Shown here: in pieces, positions 9,635 to 19,886 of the stretch
Layout: every line of letters starts with the position of its first letter
Numbering within the stretch: position 1 is the stretch's first letter
Source of the DNA: Campylobacteraceae bacterium
GTDB taxonomy: Bacteria; Campylobacterota; Campylobacteria; Campylobacterales; Arcobacteraceae
NCBI GenBank assembly: GCA_013373175.1
Contig: JABXII010000008.1
Location: 62,001-126,000 of the forward strand
Direction of reading: 5' to 3'
Length of the DNA: 64,000 bases
Position numbers and translations under genes: made by a program
Notes under the pieces: generated by a model
The model's database searches: none
What the model was told of the DNA's origin: nothing
What the model saw: only the letters and a program-made list of their open reading frames with translations

Positions 9635-10516
9635 ATGTCAAAAACATTATATGCACACATTTTAATTTTAATTGCAACGTTTATATCAGGAGGATCATTT
9701 TTAGTAGCTCAAAAATTATCAGGAATAATTAATCCTATTTCTATTAATTTATTAAGATTTTTAATAGCAACCTTAACTTTACTTCCTTTTATATTTTTAA
9801 AAAAAGAGTATAGAGTAAAACTTATTTCAACTTTTAAAAGAGCATTTATAATAAGTTTTTTTTACACATCATTTTTAATAGGAATGTTTATCTCTTTAGA
9901 GTATACAACGGCTTTAAATACAGGAGCAATATTTACCCTTGTTCCTTTACTTACGGCATTATTATCAATAATATTTTTTAAACAAAAAATTCCCAAAAAA
10001 CAATATATAGTATATCTCTTTGGAATTATTGGAACTTGTATTGTGGTATTTAAAGCAAATTTACAACTTCTTTTATCTCTTACTTTAAATAAAGGAGATA
10101 TATTTTTTCTTATATCTATTTTGTTTATATCTATGTATTCAATTTGTGCAAAATATTTTTATAAAGAAGATGATGAGTTATTTGTTTTAGTTTTCCTGAC
10201 CTTACTTGGTGGTTGCATTTGGATGTCACTTGCTTTAATTATATTCAATATACCTTTACAATGGGATAGAATCGATACAAAGGATTTTGTTTCCCTAGGA
10301 TACCTTAGTATCCCTGCAACATTGGTTACTGCTTATTTATATCAAAAATGTACAGTGATTTTAGGACCTAAGAAAATCATGGCTTATACTTATTTAACTC
10401 CTGCTTCTATTGCAATACTTATGTTTGTAGTGTCATCACAAGTTTTAAGTTATTGGGTAATTATGGGGATATTAATATCTACTTTTGCCACAATAATACT
10501 TTTAATAAAAAGTTAA
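9635..10516 (+). CDS. EamA/DMT family transporter (copy 1)
   Basis: 10-TM DMT repeat; 'SLEYTTALNTGAIFTLVPLLTALLSIIFFKQKI'. Confidence 0.9.
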   Translation: MSKTLYAHILILIATFISGGSFLVAQKLSGIINPISINLLRFLIATLTLLPFIFLKKEYRVKLISTFKRAFIISFFYTSFLIGMFISLEYTTALNTGAIFTLVPLLTALLSIIFFKQKIPKKQYIVYLFGIIGTCIVVFKANLQLLLSLTLNKGDIFFLISILFISMYSICAKYFYKEDDELFVLVFLTLLGGCIWMSLALIIFNIPLQWDRIDTKDFVSLGYLSIPATLVTAYLYQKCTVILGPKKIMAYTYLTPASIAILMFVVSSQVLSYWVIMGILISTFATIILLIKS

Positions 10517-10599
10517 ATATAAGATGGCTTTTTGACAAATTTATCACAAAAGGCGTTTTATTGTATAATACGCTTTTAAATAAAAGTTAAAGGAAATAA

Positions 10600-10950
10600 A
10601 TGGAGCAATTACCAAATTGTCCTAAGTGTAATAGTGAATATACTTATGAAGACGGAAGTTTATTAATTTGTCCTGAGTGTGCGCACGAATGGTCTAAAGA
10701 TGCAGTTGAAACTGAAGATGAAGATACACTAGTAGTAAAAGATGCAAATGGTACGATTTTACAAGATGGAGATGATGTAACAGTTATCAAAGATCTTAAA
10801 GTAAAAGGAAGCTCTTCTGGAATTAAAGTTGGTACAAAAGTAAAAGGTATCAGACTTGTAGATGGAAATGACGGTCATAATATTGACTGTAAAATTTCTG
10901 GTGTTGGAGCAATCAAACTAAAACAAGAGTTTGTTAAAAAATCAAATTAA
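10600..10950 (+). CDS. yjdM: Zinc-ribbon protein YjdM (PhnA family)
   Basis: '[27 protein letters not shown]' plus '[27 protein letters not shown]'. Confidence 0.93.
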   Translation: MEQLPNCPKCNSEYTYEDGSLLICPECAHEWSKDAVETEDEDTLVVKDANGTILQDGDDVTVIKDLKVKGSSSGIKVGTKVKGIRLVDGNDGHNIDCKISGVGAIKLKQEFVKKSN

Positions 10951-10952
10951 TA

Positions 10953-10978
10953 AAATGAGAGTTTAATTACTCTCATTT
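10953..10978. terminator. Bidirectional hairpin
   Basis: AAATGAGAGT-TTAATT-ACTCTCATTT between convergent genes. Confidence 0.65.
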
Positions 10979-11318
10979 ATATACTACTTATAGCTTTTTG
11001 ATTTCCCAAAAGAATAATACAAATTCCTGCAAATACTACAAGTGAACCTATAATATCCCATTTATTAAAAGCTTGTTTTTCTACTAAAAATAGCCAAGCC
11101 AAAGAAGAGATAATATAAATACCTCCATATATAGCATAAGCTCGTCCTGCAAACTCTAAATTTACTCTTGTAAGTAAGTAAGCAAATAAAATTAAAGACA
11201 AAACTCCTGTAAAAAGCCAAAGAGATGATTTATCAAGTTTAAAAACCATCCAAAAACTATAGCATCCTAATATTTCAAAAAATGCTGCTAAAAAATATAT
11301 TGCAAACTCTAAACCCAA
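10977..11318 (-). CDS. YnfA family (UPF0060) small membrane protein
   Basis: 'FFLAAFFEILGCYSFW', 'GRAYAIYGGIYIISSLAWLFLVE'. Confidence 0.88.
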   Translation of the reverse strand: MGLEFAIYFLAAFFEILGCYSFWMVFKLDKSSLWLFTGVLSLILFAYLLTRVNLEFAGRAYAIYGGIYIISSLAWLFLVEKQAFNKWDIIGSLVVFAGICIILLGNQKAISSI

Positions 11319-11406
11319 AGTAACTCCAAAAGATTTTATTATTAGTATTGAATATCATTACTAAATTGAACTTTAGTTAAAAACCTTTTAAAAGCTACTA
11401 AAACTA

Positions 11407-12753
11407 TTATCCTATATATTTCATCCAATAAAATTCTAAAGGATATAAAAAGACTATAGTTATAATAGCTAATAGTAATACTACTTTTAACATATGTTTT
11501 TGTTTCATTCCTGATAAAGCAAGTCCTACTGCTAAAGGAGGAGCTTGAAAAGGAAAATAAACATTAGAAAAAGCAGCAACTTGCATCATAAAGATTTCAT
11601 TTAATGAAAAACCACTTATATTGCTTAGGTGTTCTGCCATTGGTGTAAAAATAGCTGGAATAGTTGGTTGGGTGATAATAATTCCATTTAAAGACATCAA
11701 AGTAGTGATTTTTATATAATCAAGTAGTTCATACTTTGAAGGCTCGTATAGATTTGTGATACTAAGTAGGCTTTCTTTTATAAACTCATTATTTGCAACA
11801 ATACTTCCAAGACTAATAATAGCAGCTACAAAAATCAAGGAAGAGAAGTTGATACTATTTATATCTTTACTTTTTATGATATTTATACTTGGATATGCTA
11901 AAAATAGAACTCCAACCATAGCAATTACACTAGGTGAGATTTTATGAATAAAGTCTGTTAACCAAAATAGAAGCATGATAGATAAAGTTATCATAACTAT
12001 TTTTTCATTTTTACTAAAAGAACTATTCTCTTTTTCTAGTTTGTTATGTTTTATATTATCTTTAAAAAATAAGTATATTAAAGAAACGATTATAATGTTT
12101 TTTAACAAACCTAAAACAAAGAAGTTTGATAAAAGGTAATGAGAAAATAAAAGCTCAAAATCATATATTTCTTTTGTAAGTCCACTTAATATCATGTTTG
12201 GAACATTTGCAGGCAAAACAGTAAAAGCTGGAATCGAAGTACAAAGTATAAAGCTTAGTAAAATACCAATATAACCTTTGTCTTTTTCCTCAAAACCAAA
12301 AGCTTTTGCAATTGTTATAGCTAAAGGTACTAATAAAACAACTCTAACTACACTAGAAGGCATTAAAAAGCTAAATGCCATACAGAATACAGAAATAAAA
12401 ATTAAAAGCTTTAAATAGCTAATATTATTGATTATAGAAAAGAAATTAGAAAATCTATTGTTTAGATTTACATTTTTAATAGCAGTTGCAATTAACATAC
12501 CAGAGAAAACTAACCAAAAAGCAGAAGAAGAGAAACCAGAAAAGATTATCTCTTTAGGGCTTAGTGCAAATATCAAACAAGTAAATAAAAATATTAGTGA
12601 TGAAAAATATAGAGGTATTATATTTGTTGCCCAATAAGCAATAGTAGAAAGAATCAAAGTAATTAGTATTAGATCTTTTGTTTCATTAATAAAGTTATTT
12701 AAAATAAAATATAGAAATATAGGAATACAAATAAAAACAATATTTTTTAACAT
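11407..12753 (-). CDS. SLC13/DASS-type anion (citrate/dicarboxylate) transporter
   Basis: Multi-TM; 'SAFWLVFSGMLIATAIKN', 'MPSSVVRVVLLVPLAI'. Confidence 0.8.
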   Translation of the reverse strand: MLKNIVFICIPIFLYFILNNFINETKDLILITLILSTIAYWATNIIPLYFSSLIFLFTCLIFALSPKEIIFSGFSSSAFWLVFSGMLIATAIKNVNLNNRFSNFFSIINNISYLKLLIFISVFCMAFSFLMPSSVVRVVLLVPLAITIAKAFGFEEKDKGYIGILLSFILCTSIPAFTVLPANVPNMILSGLTKEIYDFELLFSHYLLSNFFVLGLLKNIIIVSLIYLFFKDNIKHNKLEKENSSFSKNEKIVMITLSIMLLFWLTDFIHKISPSVIAMVGVLFLAYPSINIIKSKDINSINFSSLIFVAAIISLGSIVANNEFIKESLLSITNLYEPSKYELLDYIKITTLMSLNGIIITQPTIPAIFTPMAEHLSNISGFSLNEIFMMQVAAFSNVYFPFQAPPLAVGLALSGMKQKHMLKVVLLLAIITIVFLYPLEFYWMKYIG

Positions 12754-12824
12754 AAGAGTTTTCCTTTTGTTTTTGTAGGATTTTATCTAAGATAAGAATT
12801 TCTGTATTGTAATATTTTGTACAA

Positions 12825-13634
12825 TTATGAAATATTTTTAAAATTTGTTGGTGTGATTCCATGATATTTTTTAAACTCTTTTGTAAAGTGTGATTGGTCA
12901 TAAAAACCACATTCTTGTGCAATAGAACTTAAAGATTCATACTCTTTTAAAAGTGTTGTCGCCTTTGAAACTCTTAAAAAGTTTATAAAACTTTGTGGTG
13001 TAAGACCTATTGTTTTTGAGAAGGTTCTATGAAAATAATATGGATTCATCTTCATAACCTCAGCCATTTTGTAAAAGTTCAACTCTTTTAATTCATAGTC
13101 TTCTTCTTTTAGGTATTTAAAAAGTAGTTCAAATTTTTCATTTTCTATTGTTTTGATTTTTTCTTTGTATGTCATGTATTTTTCACAAAGTAAAGTTATA
13201 AAGTTTATTATCTCTTCTGAAATTAATTTTTCTGAATGTAAAGTTGTTTTTATAAGCTCTTCTAAGTAGTCAAATAACATCTCATCTTTTATGAAATACT
13301 CTTTAAAAGTATAGTTACTTTTAGAACAAATACTACTAGCAATACTTTCAAAAAACTCCTTTGGAATAAAACAAGTTAAAAAACTCCATTTCCCTTCGAT
13401 ATTATAAGAAGTACAAGAATGAACTGTATTAGGTGGTATAATAAATAGCATTTTTTCTTTTACTTCATTCTCTTTATTATCCATAGAAAATACACCTTTG
13501 CCTTCAATACAAAGTCCAACCATATAATTATCTTCATGTATATGTTTAGCAAAGGAGTGCTTTTTATTAATATGCTTAAAAATAAGTTTGTGTTTATTGA
13601 AAGCAATCTCTTTCATAATAGAGTGTTTAATCAT
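12825..13634 (-). CDS. AraC family transcriptional regulator
   Basis: Cupin N-terminus plus AraC HTH 'LSSIAQECGFYDQSHFTKEFKKYHGITPTNFK'. Confidence 0.92.
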   Translation of the reverse strand: MIKHSIMKEIAFNKHKLIFKHINKKHSFAKHIHEDNYMVGLCIEGKGVFSMDNKENEVKEKMLFIIPPNTVHSCTSYNIEGKWSFLTCFIPKEFFESIASSICSKSNYTFKEYFIKDEMLFDYLEELIKTTLHSEKLISEEIINFITLLCEKYMTYKEKIKTIENEKFELLFKYLKEEDYELKELNFYKMAEVMKMNPYYFHRTFSKTIGLTPQSFINFLRVSKATTLLKEYESLSSIAQECGFYDQSHFTKEFKKYHGITPTNFKNIS

Positions 13635-14236
13635 TATTTACTCTTTAAGGATTTTCTTATTCTACTAAGATGTGTAGGTGAGATACCTAAGTATGAAGCT
13701 ATATGGTGTTGTGATAATCTTGGTAAGATATGTTCAAACTCTTTTAAAAACCTTTCATATCTAACTTGGGCATCTTCTAATACTAAAGCATAAGTATTAT
13801 GGTCTTTTTGAATTATCCAGTGTTTTTCTATATATAAAATATGATACATCTTCAAATCTTCATACTTTACTAAAAGCTCTCTATATTTTGTATGATTTAT
13901 ATCTATAACTATAGAGTCTTCAATAGCTTGAACCGATGAGGTATTTTCAGTATTTGAAAGAAGTGCAACCATTGGACCATAAAATCTAGTTTCCCAAAAG
14001 AAGTTTTTAGTGTATTCTTCTCCATGTTCATTTGTAGCAAAAGTTCTAAAGAGACCTTTATAAACAAAAGAGATTGCATCAACTTTATCATATAGCTCAA
14101 AGGCATAGTCATTTTTTTTGATTTCTTTTATAGTACATATATTTTTAAAGTCATTCCAAGTTGTATCAGAAATTTTAGTATAAGAATCCATGGTATTTTT
14201 TAATAAGTCAAAAATTTCATTTTTATTTATATTCAT
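13634..14236 (-). CDS. Crp/Fnr family transcriptional regulator (copy 2)
   Basis: Close paralogue of 8905..9525; 'HHIASYLGISPTHLSRIRKSL'. Confidence 0.88.
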   Translation of the reverse strand: MNINKNEIFDLLKNTMDSYTKISDTTWNDFKNICTIKEIKKNDYAFELYDKVDAISFVYKGLFRTFATNEHGEEYTKNFFWETRFYGPMVALLSNTENTSSVQAIEDSIVIDINHTKYRELLVKYEDLKMYHILYIEKHWIIQKDHNTYALVLEDAQVRYERFLKEFEHILPRLSQHHIASYLGISPTHLSRIRKSLKSK

Positions 14237-14274
14237 ATTGTCTCATATTTTTTTGCAAAGAATAGTATATATTT

Positions 14275-14303
14275 ATTAAAAAATCAACATATGTAAATGA
14301 CAA
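14275..14303. promoter_or_regulatory. Conserved intergenic block, second copy
   Basis: ATTAAAAAATCAACATATGTAAATGACAA. Confidence 0.6.
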
Positions 14304-14345
14304 GAAGAAATTATTCTAATAATCTTCCATAAAAAAAGGAAGAAT

Positions 14346-15230
14346 ATGTCAAAAGAGTTAAACTCTCATCTTATTATTTTATTTGCTACTTTTTTAGTAG
14401 CAGGTTCATTTATAGTTTCTCAAAAGTTATCAGGAATAATCGACCCAATCTCAATCACACTTCTTAGATTTGTAATAGCTTCTATTGTTCTAGCTCCAAT
14501 AGTATTATTAAAAAAACAATTTAGAGAAAGAATAAATACAACATTTAAAAGGGCTATGATTATTAGTCTTTTTTACTCTTTATACTTTATTGGACTATTT
14601 AAGTCTTTAGAATATACAACAGCACTTAATACAGGTACACTATTTACACTTGTTCCTTTACTTACAGCTATAATCTCTATTTTTGTATTTAAACAAAAGA
14701 TTCCATCGAAGCAATATTTAGTTTACTTTTTAGGGATAGTTGGAACTTGTATTGTTGTTTTTAAAGGAAGTTTACAAATGTTTTTATCACTTGCATTAAA
14801 TCAAGGTGATATATTATTTTTAGCTTCTATTTTATGTATGGCTTTATACTCTGTATGTGCAAAATATTTTCATAAAGAAGATGATAAGTTAGTAGTGCTA
14901 GTGTTTTTAACACTTGTAGGAGGATGTATATGGATGAGTATTGCTTTAATAGCTTTTAATATCCCTTTAGAATGGAATAAAATAAATAGTTCTCAGTTTT
15001 TATCAATGGCTTATTTAAGTATTGCTGCTACTTTAGTAACCTCATATCTTTATCAAAAAGGAACAATAGTTTTAGGACCTAAAAAAGTGATGTCCTATGT
15101 GTATCTAAACCCAGCAGCTATTGCAGTACTTTTATTAGTGTTTGAATTCAAGCTTATAAATATTTGGATGATAGTAGGGATTTTAATTTCTTCTTTTGCT
15201 ACTTTAGTTTTATTAAGAAATAAAAACTAA
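14346..15230 (+). CDS. EamA/DMT family transporter (copy 2)
   Basis: Close paralogue of 9635..10516. Confidence 0.9.
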   Translation: MSKELNSHLIILFATFLVAGSFIVSQKLSGIIDPISITLLRFVIASIVLAPIVLLKKQFRERINTTFKRAMIISLFYSLYFIGLFKSLEYTTALNTGTLFTLVPLLTAIISIFVFKQKIPSKQYLVYFLGIVGTCIVVFKGSLQMFLSLALNQGDILFLASILCMALYSVCAKYFHKEDDKLVVLVFLTLVGGCIWMSIALIAFNIPLEWNKINSSQFLSMAYLSIAATLVTSYLYQKGTIVLGPKKVMSYVYLNPAAIAVLLLVFEFKLINIWMIVGILISSFATLVLLRNKN

Positions 15231-15243
15231 TAAATAGAGGAGA

Positions 15244-16032
15244 TTATAAAATCTCTTCTATAAAGTATCTATTGTTTTTTTCATTTACTTGGATTTTTGT
15301 ATCAAATATTGTAGATAAGTTTTCACTTGTAAGTAACTCTTCTTTTTTACCTTGTTTATAGATTGTATTATTATGAATTAGTGCAATATTATCTATCTCT
15401 TCAAATATCTCTTCTAAATGGTGAGTTACTAAAATAATACTGGCTTCTTTTGAAAGTTTTTTAAGCATTTTAATAAAGTTTATTTGTGCTTTTATATCTA
15501 AGCCAACTGTTGGCTCATCAAGAATAAATGCCTTTGGACTATGAATTAAAGCTCGTCCTACAATACACTTTCTAAGTTCTCCTGTTGACATCTCATTTAC
15601 TTTTTTATCTTTTAAATGTTCAATTTCAAGAAAACTCATAACCTCTTTTGCTTTATTTAATTGTTCTTGTGAAAAGTCTTGGAAAGTATAAACTCCTATA
15701 GAACTATAGTGACCACTTAATACAACATTATATCCTATTAAAAAACTTCCTTCTTTTGCAAAGTAGTTATGTAAATCATTAGTGATAATACCTAGACTTT
15801 TTCTTAGTTCAAAAACAGAATAAATTGACTTACCCAAAATCTCTTTTTTAAACTTTGAAGTTCTTCTTGGATGAATCTCAGATTGAATAAGTTTCATAAG
15901 TGTAGATTTTCCAGAACCATTTGCACCTAAAATAGCCCAATGTTCTTTCTGTTTTATTTTTAAATTTATATCTTTTAGTACAATTTTCTCATCATATCCT
16001 ACATTAATATTTTCAAAATCTATAATATTCAT
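15244..16032 (-). CDS. ABC transporter ATP-binding protein without adjacent permease
   Basis: Walker A 'GANGSGKST', signature-like 'MSTGELRK', Walker B 'AFILDEP'. Confidence 0.88.
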   Translation of the reverse strand: MNIIDFENINVGYDEKIVLKDINLKIKQKEHWAILGANGSGKSTLMKLIQSEIHPRRTSKFKKEILGKSIYSVFELRKSLGIITNDLHNYFAKEGSFLIGYNVVLSGHYSSIGVYTFQDFSQEQLNKAKEVMSFLEIEHLKDKKVNEMSTGELRKCIVGRALIHSPKAFILDEPTVGLDIKAQINFIKMLKKLSKEASIILVTHHLEEIFEEIDNIALIHNNTIYKQGKKEELLTSENLSTIFDTKIQVNEKNNRYFIEEIL

Positions 16033-16044
16033 GTGAAAATCCTT

Positions 16045-17424
16045 TTAGTTAGTATTTTTAGCAGCTTTAAACCATTGTTTTGAAAATGATTCTACAGCAA
16101 TTGAAATCTTATCTTCTTTAAATCCACCAAAACCTAGATAAATTGTATTGTCCTTTAAATTAGAGTCACAAGTAGTAGAATAAACTTTTATAGAGTTTTC
16201 TTCTAGTAAAGTAAATAACTTTTCCCAATCCATATCTATTTTTGCTTTTATAAGTATAGTTAAACCACTTCCTTCCCTTAATATACTTACACTATCTTTT
16301 AGATACTCTTTTATAGCTTTTTTCATTAAGTCATGTTTCTTTTTATTTAAGGTTCTCATTTTTCTTATATGTTTATCCCAATGACCTTCTTTTATAAATA
16401 GTTCTAAACTTTTTTGTATATCAATAGGTACTCCAGAAAAAGAGAAATTGAATATCTTCTTATATATAGGCACAAGCTTTTTAGGTAAAACTATATAACT
16501 CACTCTAATAGCAGGGGATAAAGCTTTTGAAAAGGTCCCTGAGTAAATAACTCTTTGATTATCATTTATTCCTTGTAAAGAAGGAATTGGTCTATTGTTG
16601 TAACTAAGTTCACTATCATAATCATCCTCTATAATATAAGCATCATTTTCACAAGCCCAATTAATAAGTTCCATTCTCTTTGAAATAGGAATAGTTTTTC
16701 CTGTTGGGTATTGATGAGAAGGAGTTACATATAGAAGTTTGTCCTTACTATTTTTTAATATTTTTAAATCTATACCATTTTTTAAAAGAGGTATATTTGT
16801 AATTTTATAGTTTTGTAGAGAAAAAACCTCTTGTACAACATTATAACCTGGATACTCAATAGCAATAGAAGAAGTAAACTTTTTTAACATGGTTGAAATA
16901 ATAAACATAGAGTCTGAAAAACCACTACATATTACAATTTGTTCTTCATCACAAATTACTGCTCTTGATTCTGATAGATAAGCTGAAAGTTCTTTTCTAA
17001 GATTTAAATCACCTTGTTTATTAGGATAAGAACCAAAGTCTATAGAGGAGATAACTTTGTTATGAAGTTTAGACCAAAGTTTTTTTGGGAAGACATCTTC
17101 ACTATGCTTTGCTTGATAAAAATCATATTTATACTGTTTTTCTATTTGTTGATTACTTTTTTCTATAGGAAGACTTGTAAAGTTTTGTACAATATCTTTA
17201 CTTACAAAATAACCACTTTGGGGATGGCTTTCTATATACCCTTCTGCATATAATTGACTATATGCTGATTCCACTGTAGTTTTACTGATTTTATAATCAC
17301 TTGACATCTTTCTTATAGAAGGAAGTTTAGTATTAGCTTTTAAAATATTATTTACAATATCTTCTTTTATTTGCATATATAGTTGCATATATAAAGGAGA
17401 GCCTGACTTTTCTAGTTTATACAT
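16045..17424 (-). CDS. MocR/PdxR family regulator (GntR HTH plus aminotransferase class I) copy 1
   Basis: 'LYMQLYMQIKEDIVNNILKANTKLPSIRKMSSDYKISKTTVESAYSQL' plus PLP domain 'GTFSKALSPAIRVSYIVLP'; start moved to the internal Met matching GntR start. Confidence 0.9.
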   Translation of the reverse strand: MYKLEKSGSPLYMQLYMQIKEDIVNNILKANTKLPSIRKMSSDYKISKTTVESAYSQLYAEGYIESHPQSGYFVSKDIVQNFTSLPIEKSNQQIEKQYKYDFYQAKHSEDVFPKKLWSKLHNKVISSIDFGSYPNKQGDLNLRKELSAYLSESRAVICDEEQIVICSGFSDSMFIISTMLKKFTSSIAIEYPGYNVVQEVFSLQNYKITNIPLLKNGIDLKILKNSKDKLLYVTPSHQYPTGKTIPISKRMELINWACENDAYIIEDDYDSELSYNNRPIPSLQGINDNQRVIYSGTFSKALSPAIRVSYIVLPKKLVPIYKKIFNFSFSGVPIDIQKSLELFIKEGHWDKHIRKMRTLNKKKHDLMKKAIKEYLKDSVSILREGSGLTILIKAKIDMDWEKLFTLLEENSIKVYSTTCDSNLKDNTIYLGFGGFKEDKISIAVESFSKQWFKAAKNTN

Positions 17425-17450
17425 AACTGACCTTGTTAAAAAATATAAAT

Positions 17451-17487
17451 TTGTCTCTTTAAAAAAGTACAATTTAGTGATATTATA
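17451..17487. promoter_or_regulatory. Conserved MocR-associated promoter block copy 1
   Basis: TTTGTCTCTTTAAAAAAGTACAATTTAGTGATATTATA resembles 23083-23120. Confidence 0.55.
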
Positions 17488-17516
17488 CTCATGAAAACTT
17501 ATTAAAGGATTATTCT

Positions 17517-18215
17517 ATGGAAAATAAGCCAAAGGTACTTTTCCTAAAAGTAGGGAAAGTAACTACAACAAAATTAGAAAATAAAAAAAGAAAAGAGCTA
17601 GTCTCAGGAATAAAAAAATATCCAGTACAAAAAGCATACTTAACAAGAACAGGGTTTTTAGAAGATGAACAAGCAGACTTAAAACATCATGGTGGAGAAA
17701 ATAAAGCTTTATTCTTATTTTCAAGCTCTTCTTATGAAGAAATAAATAAGCAATGCAGTACAAACTATAAAATAGATGAGGTATCACATTTTGGTGAAAA
17801 TATTATTTTATCAAATATAAAAGAAGAAGATATTTGTATTGGTGATGTTTATAAAGTAGGTGAGACAATAATACAAATAACTCAACCAAGACAACCATGT
17901 TGGAAACTAAGTGCTAATACAAATAAAAAAGAGATGACAAAATTTATTTTTGACAGTGGTTTAACAGGTTGGTATGCAAAGGTTATAAAAGAAGGTGTAA
18001 TTTGTAAGAATGATATGTTTGAACTTATAGAAAGAGTAGAGAAAGACTTAACTATTAGTGTACTAAATAAGCTTATTGTAAATCCAAGTATAGATATTGA
18101 TTTATCAAAAAAAGCTATAAACTCAGAATATCTAGGAAAACCTTTTCAAAACTCATTAAATAAAAGAGTTCAAGCAAAAGAAAAAGATACTCAGTTTGAA
18201 GTTTATCATAGTTAA
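17517..18215 (+). CDS. MOSC domain-containing protein
   Basis: 'DLKHHGGENKALFLF', 'HFGENIILSNIKEEDICIGDVYKVG', 'QPRQPCWKL'. Confidence 0.9.
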   Translation: MENKPKVLFLKVGKVTTTKLENKKRKELVSGIKKYPVQKAYLTRTGFLEDEQADLKHHGGENKALFLFSSSSYEEINKQCSTNYKIDEVSHFGENIILSNIKEEDICIGDVYKVGETIIQITQPRQPCWKLSANTNKKEMTKFIFDSGLTGWYAKVIKEGVICKNDMFELIERVEKDLTISVLNKLIVNPSIDIDLSKKAINSEYLGKPFQNSLNKRVQAKEKDTQFEVYHS

Positions 18216-18221
18216 GGATTA

Positions 18222-19394
18222 GTGATGAGTAAATATTTATTCCCCATATATAAGCAAGTAAACATTGAGTTTAAAAAAGGAAAAGGTTCAAAATTATATG
18301 ACAAGTATAAAAATGAGTATATAGACTTTACTTCTGGCATTGGAGTAAATAGTCTAGGTCATGGAAATAAAAGTTTAATTAAAGCAATAAATAAACAAGC
18401 AAACAAACTAATTCATATATCAAATATCTATCCTGTAGAAGCTCAAAAAAAATGTGCGAAGAAGCTAGTACAGTTAAGTACATATAAAAATATGAATTGC
18501 TTCTTTTGTAATAGTGGAGCAGAAGCAAATGAAGCAGCTATAAAGTTTGTAAGAAAGTATGCTTATTTAAAAAAGATTAAAAACCATAAAATCATAACCA
18601 TAAATAACTCTTTTCATGGAAGAACATTAACTACCTTAAAAGCAACAGCACAGGAAGATAAGCAAAAAGGTTTTGGACCATTTACTGATGAGTTTATTTA
18701 TGCAAAAGATATTGAAGATATAAAAAATAAAATAGATAAAAGTACAGTAGCAGTTATGCTTGAACTTATCCAAGGTGAGGGTGGTATTAATGCCTTTGAT
18801 AAAAAAAAGATACAGATATTAGCAAAAGAGTTAAAGAAGAAGAAAATATTACTTGTAATTGATGAGGTACAAAGTGGTGTTTATAGAACAGGTAAATTTT
18901 TAGCTTCAAACTATTATGAAATAAAACCTGATGTAATTACTTTGGCAAAGGGATTAGCAGGTGGCTTGCCAATTGGAGTTATGATGAGTGATGTAAAAGA
19001 TATTTTTATCTTAGGAAATCATGGTACAACCTTTGGTGGAAATCCTTTATGTACAAGTGTTGCTTTAGAAGTATTAAATATTTTGCAAGAGCAAGAAAAA
19101 TCAAAAAAGTTAGAAAATAGAATTTTATATTTTCAAAAGAACTTAGATAAATGTCTTAAAGAAAACAAAGAATTCTTTGTCTCAAAAGTAGGAATAGGTT
19201 TGATGTTAGGATTAAAACTTAAAAATGAAGAAGATTTAGGGATTTTAATTGAAAAATGTTTAGATGAAAAACTTTTAGTTTTAAGATCTGGGAAAGATAT
19301 TGTTCGGTTTTTACCTTCATTAAATATCTCTAAAAAAGAGATAAAAGAGGGATTTTCAAAACTTCAAAAAGCAATTAATAAAATAAAAGGATAA
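18222..19394 (+). CDS. Class-III aminotransferase (acetylornithine aminotransferase-like)
   Basis: 'FCNSGAEANEAAIKFVRKYA', 'LVIDEVQSGVYRTGKF', 'TLAKGLAGGLPIG'. Confidence 0.88.
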   Translation: MMSKYLFPIYKQVNIEFKKGKGSKLYDKYKNEYIDFTSGIGVNSLGHGNKSLIKAINKQANKLIHISNIYPVEAQKKCAKKLVQLSTYKNMNCFFCNSGAEANEAAIKFVRKYAYLKKIKNHKIITINNSFHGRTLTTLKATAQEDKQKGFGPFTDEFIYAKDIEDIKNKIDKSTVAVMLELIQGEGGINAFDKKKIQILAKELKKKKILLVIDEVQSGVYRTGKFLASNYYEIKPDVITLAKGLAGGLPIGVMMSDVKDIFILGNHGTTFGGNPLCTSVALEVLNILQEQEKSKKLENRILYFQKNLDKCLKENKEFFVSKVGIGLMLGLKLKNEEDLGILIEKCLDEKLLVLRSGKDIVRFLPSLNISKKEIKEGFSKLQKAINKIKG

Positions 19395-19396
19395 AG

Positions 19397-19870
19397 ATGA
19401 GAAATAGAACTAAAACACATTTATTAACAGAAGAACAAATAGATGATTTGTTTACTCGTTCACATGTTGGACGATTAGGAACATATAGTGAAGATGGTTA
19501 TCCTTATGTTTTACCTATGCATTTTGTACATTTTGATAATAAAATATATATGCATGGTCTACCAAAAGGAAAGAAAATTGATAATATAAAATTTAATTCC
19601 AATGTTTGTTTTGAAATAGATGAAATGCTTTCTTTACTCTACGAAGGAGTTGAAAATCCTTGTGATGTTAATACTGAGTTTAATAGTATTATTCTTAGAG
19701 GAACAGCAAGTTTAGTTAAAGAATTTGATGAAAAACATACTGCTTTATTAAAGATTGTAGAAAAGTTTACTCCACACTTAACAGGAAAAGAACTACCTGA
19801 AAAGATGGTCAAAGGAACTGCTGTAATAAAAATAGACATTCTTGATTATGTTGGAAGATATTATAAATAA
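19397..19870 (+). CDS. Pyridoxamine 5'-phosphate oxidase-like FMN-binding protein
   Basis: 'SHVGRLGTYSEDGYPYVLPMHFVHFDNKIYMHGLPKGKKIDNI'. Confidence 0.85.
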   Translation: MRNRTKTHLLTEEQIDDLFTRSHVGRLGTYSEDGYPYVLPMHFVHFDNKIYMHGLPKGKKIDNIKFNSNVCFEIDEMLSLLYEGVENPCDVNTEFNSIILRGTASLVKEFDEKHTALLKIVEKFTPHLTGKELPEKMVKGTAVIKIDILDYVGRYYK

Positions 19871-19886
19871 AATATTAGGTGAGAAG

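Noticed and set aside
12695-12922. ORF 12695..12922 (-)
   Set aside because: Overlaps the ends of AraC and the SLC13 transporter in another frame; no family signal
13536-14112. ORFs 13536..13793 (+) and 13909..14112 (-)
   Set aside because: Lie in alternative frames of the Crp/AraC genes; no independent support
8905-15230. Crp/EamA duplication as a mobile element
   Set aside because: No transposase, terminal inverted repeats or target-site duplications seen; plain cassette duplication is simpler
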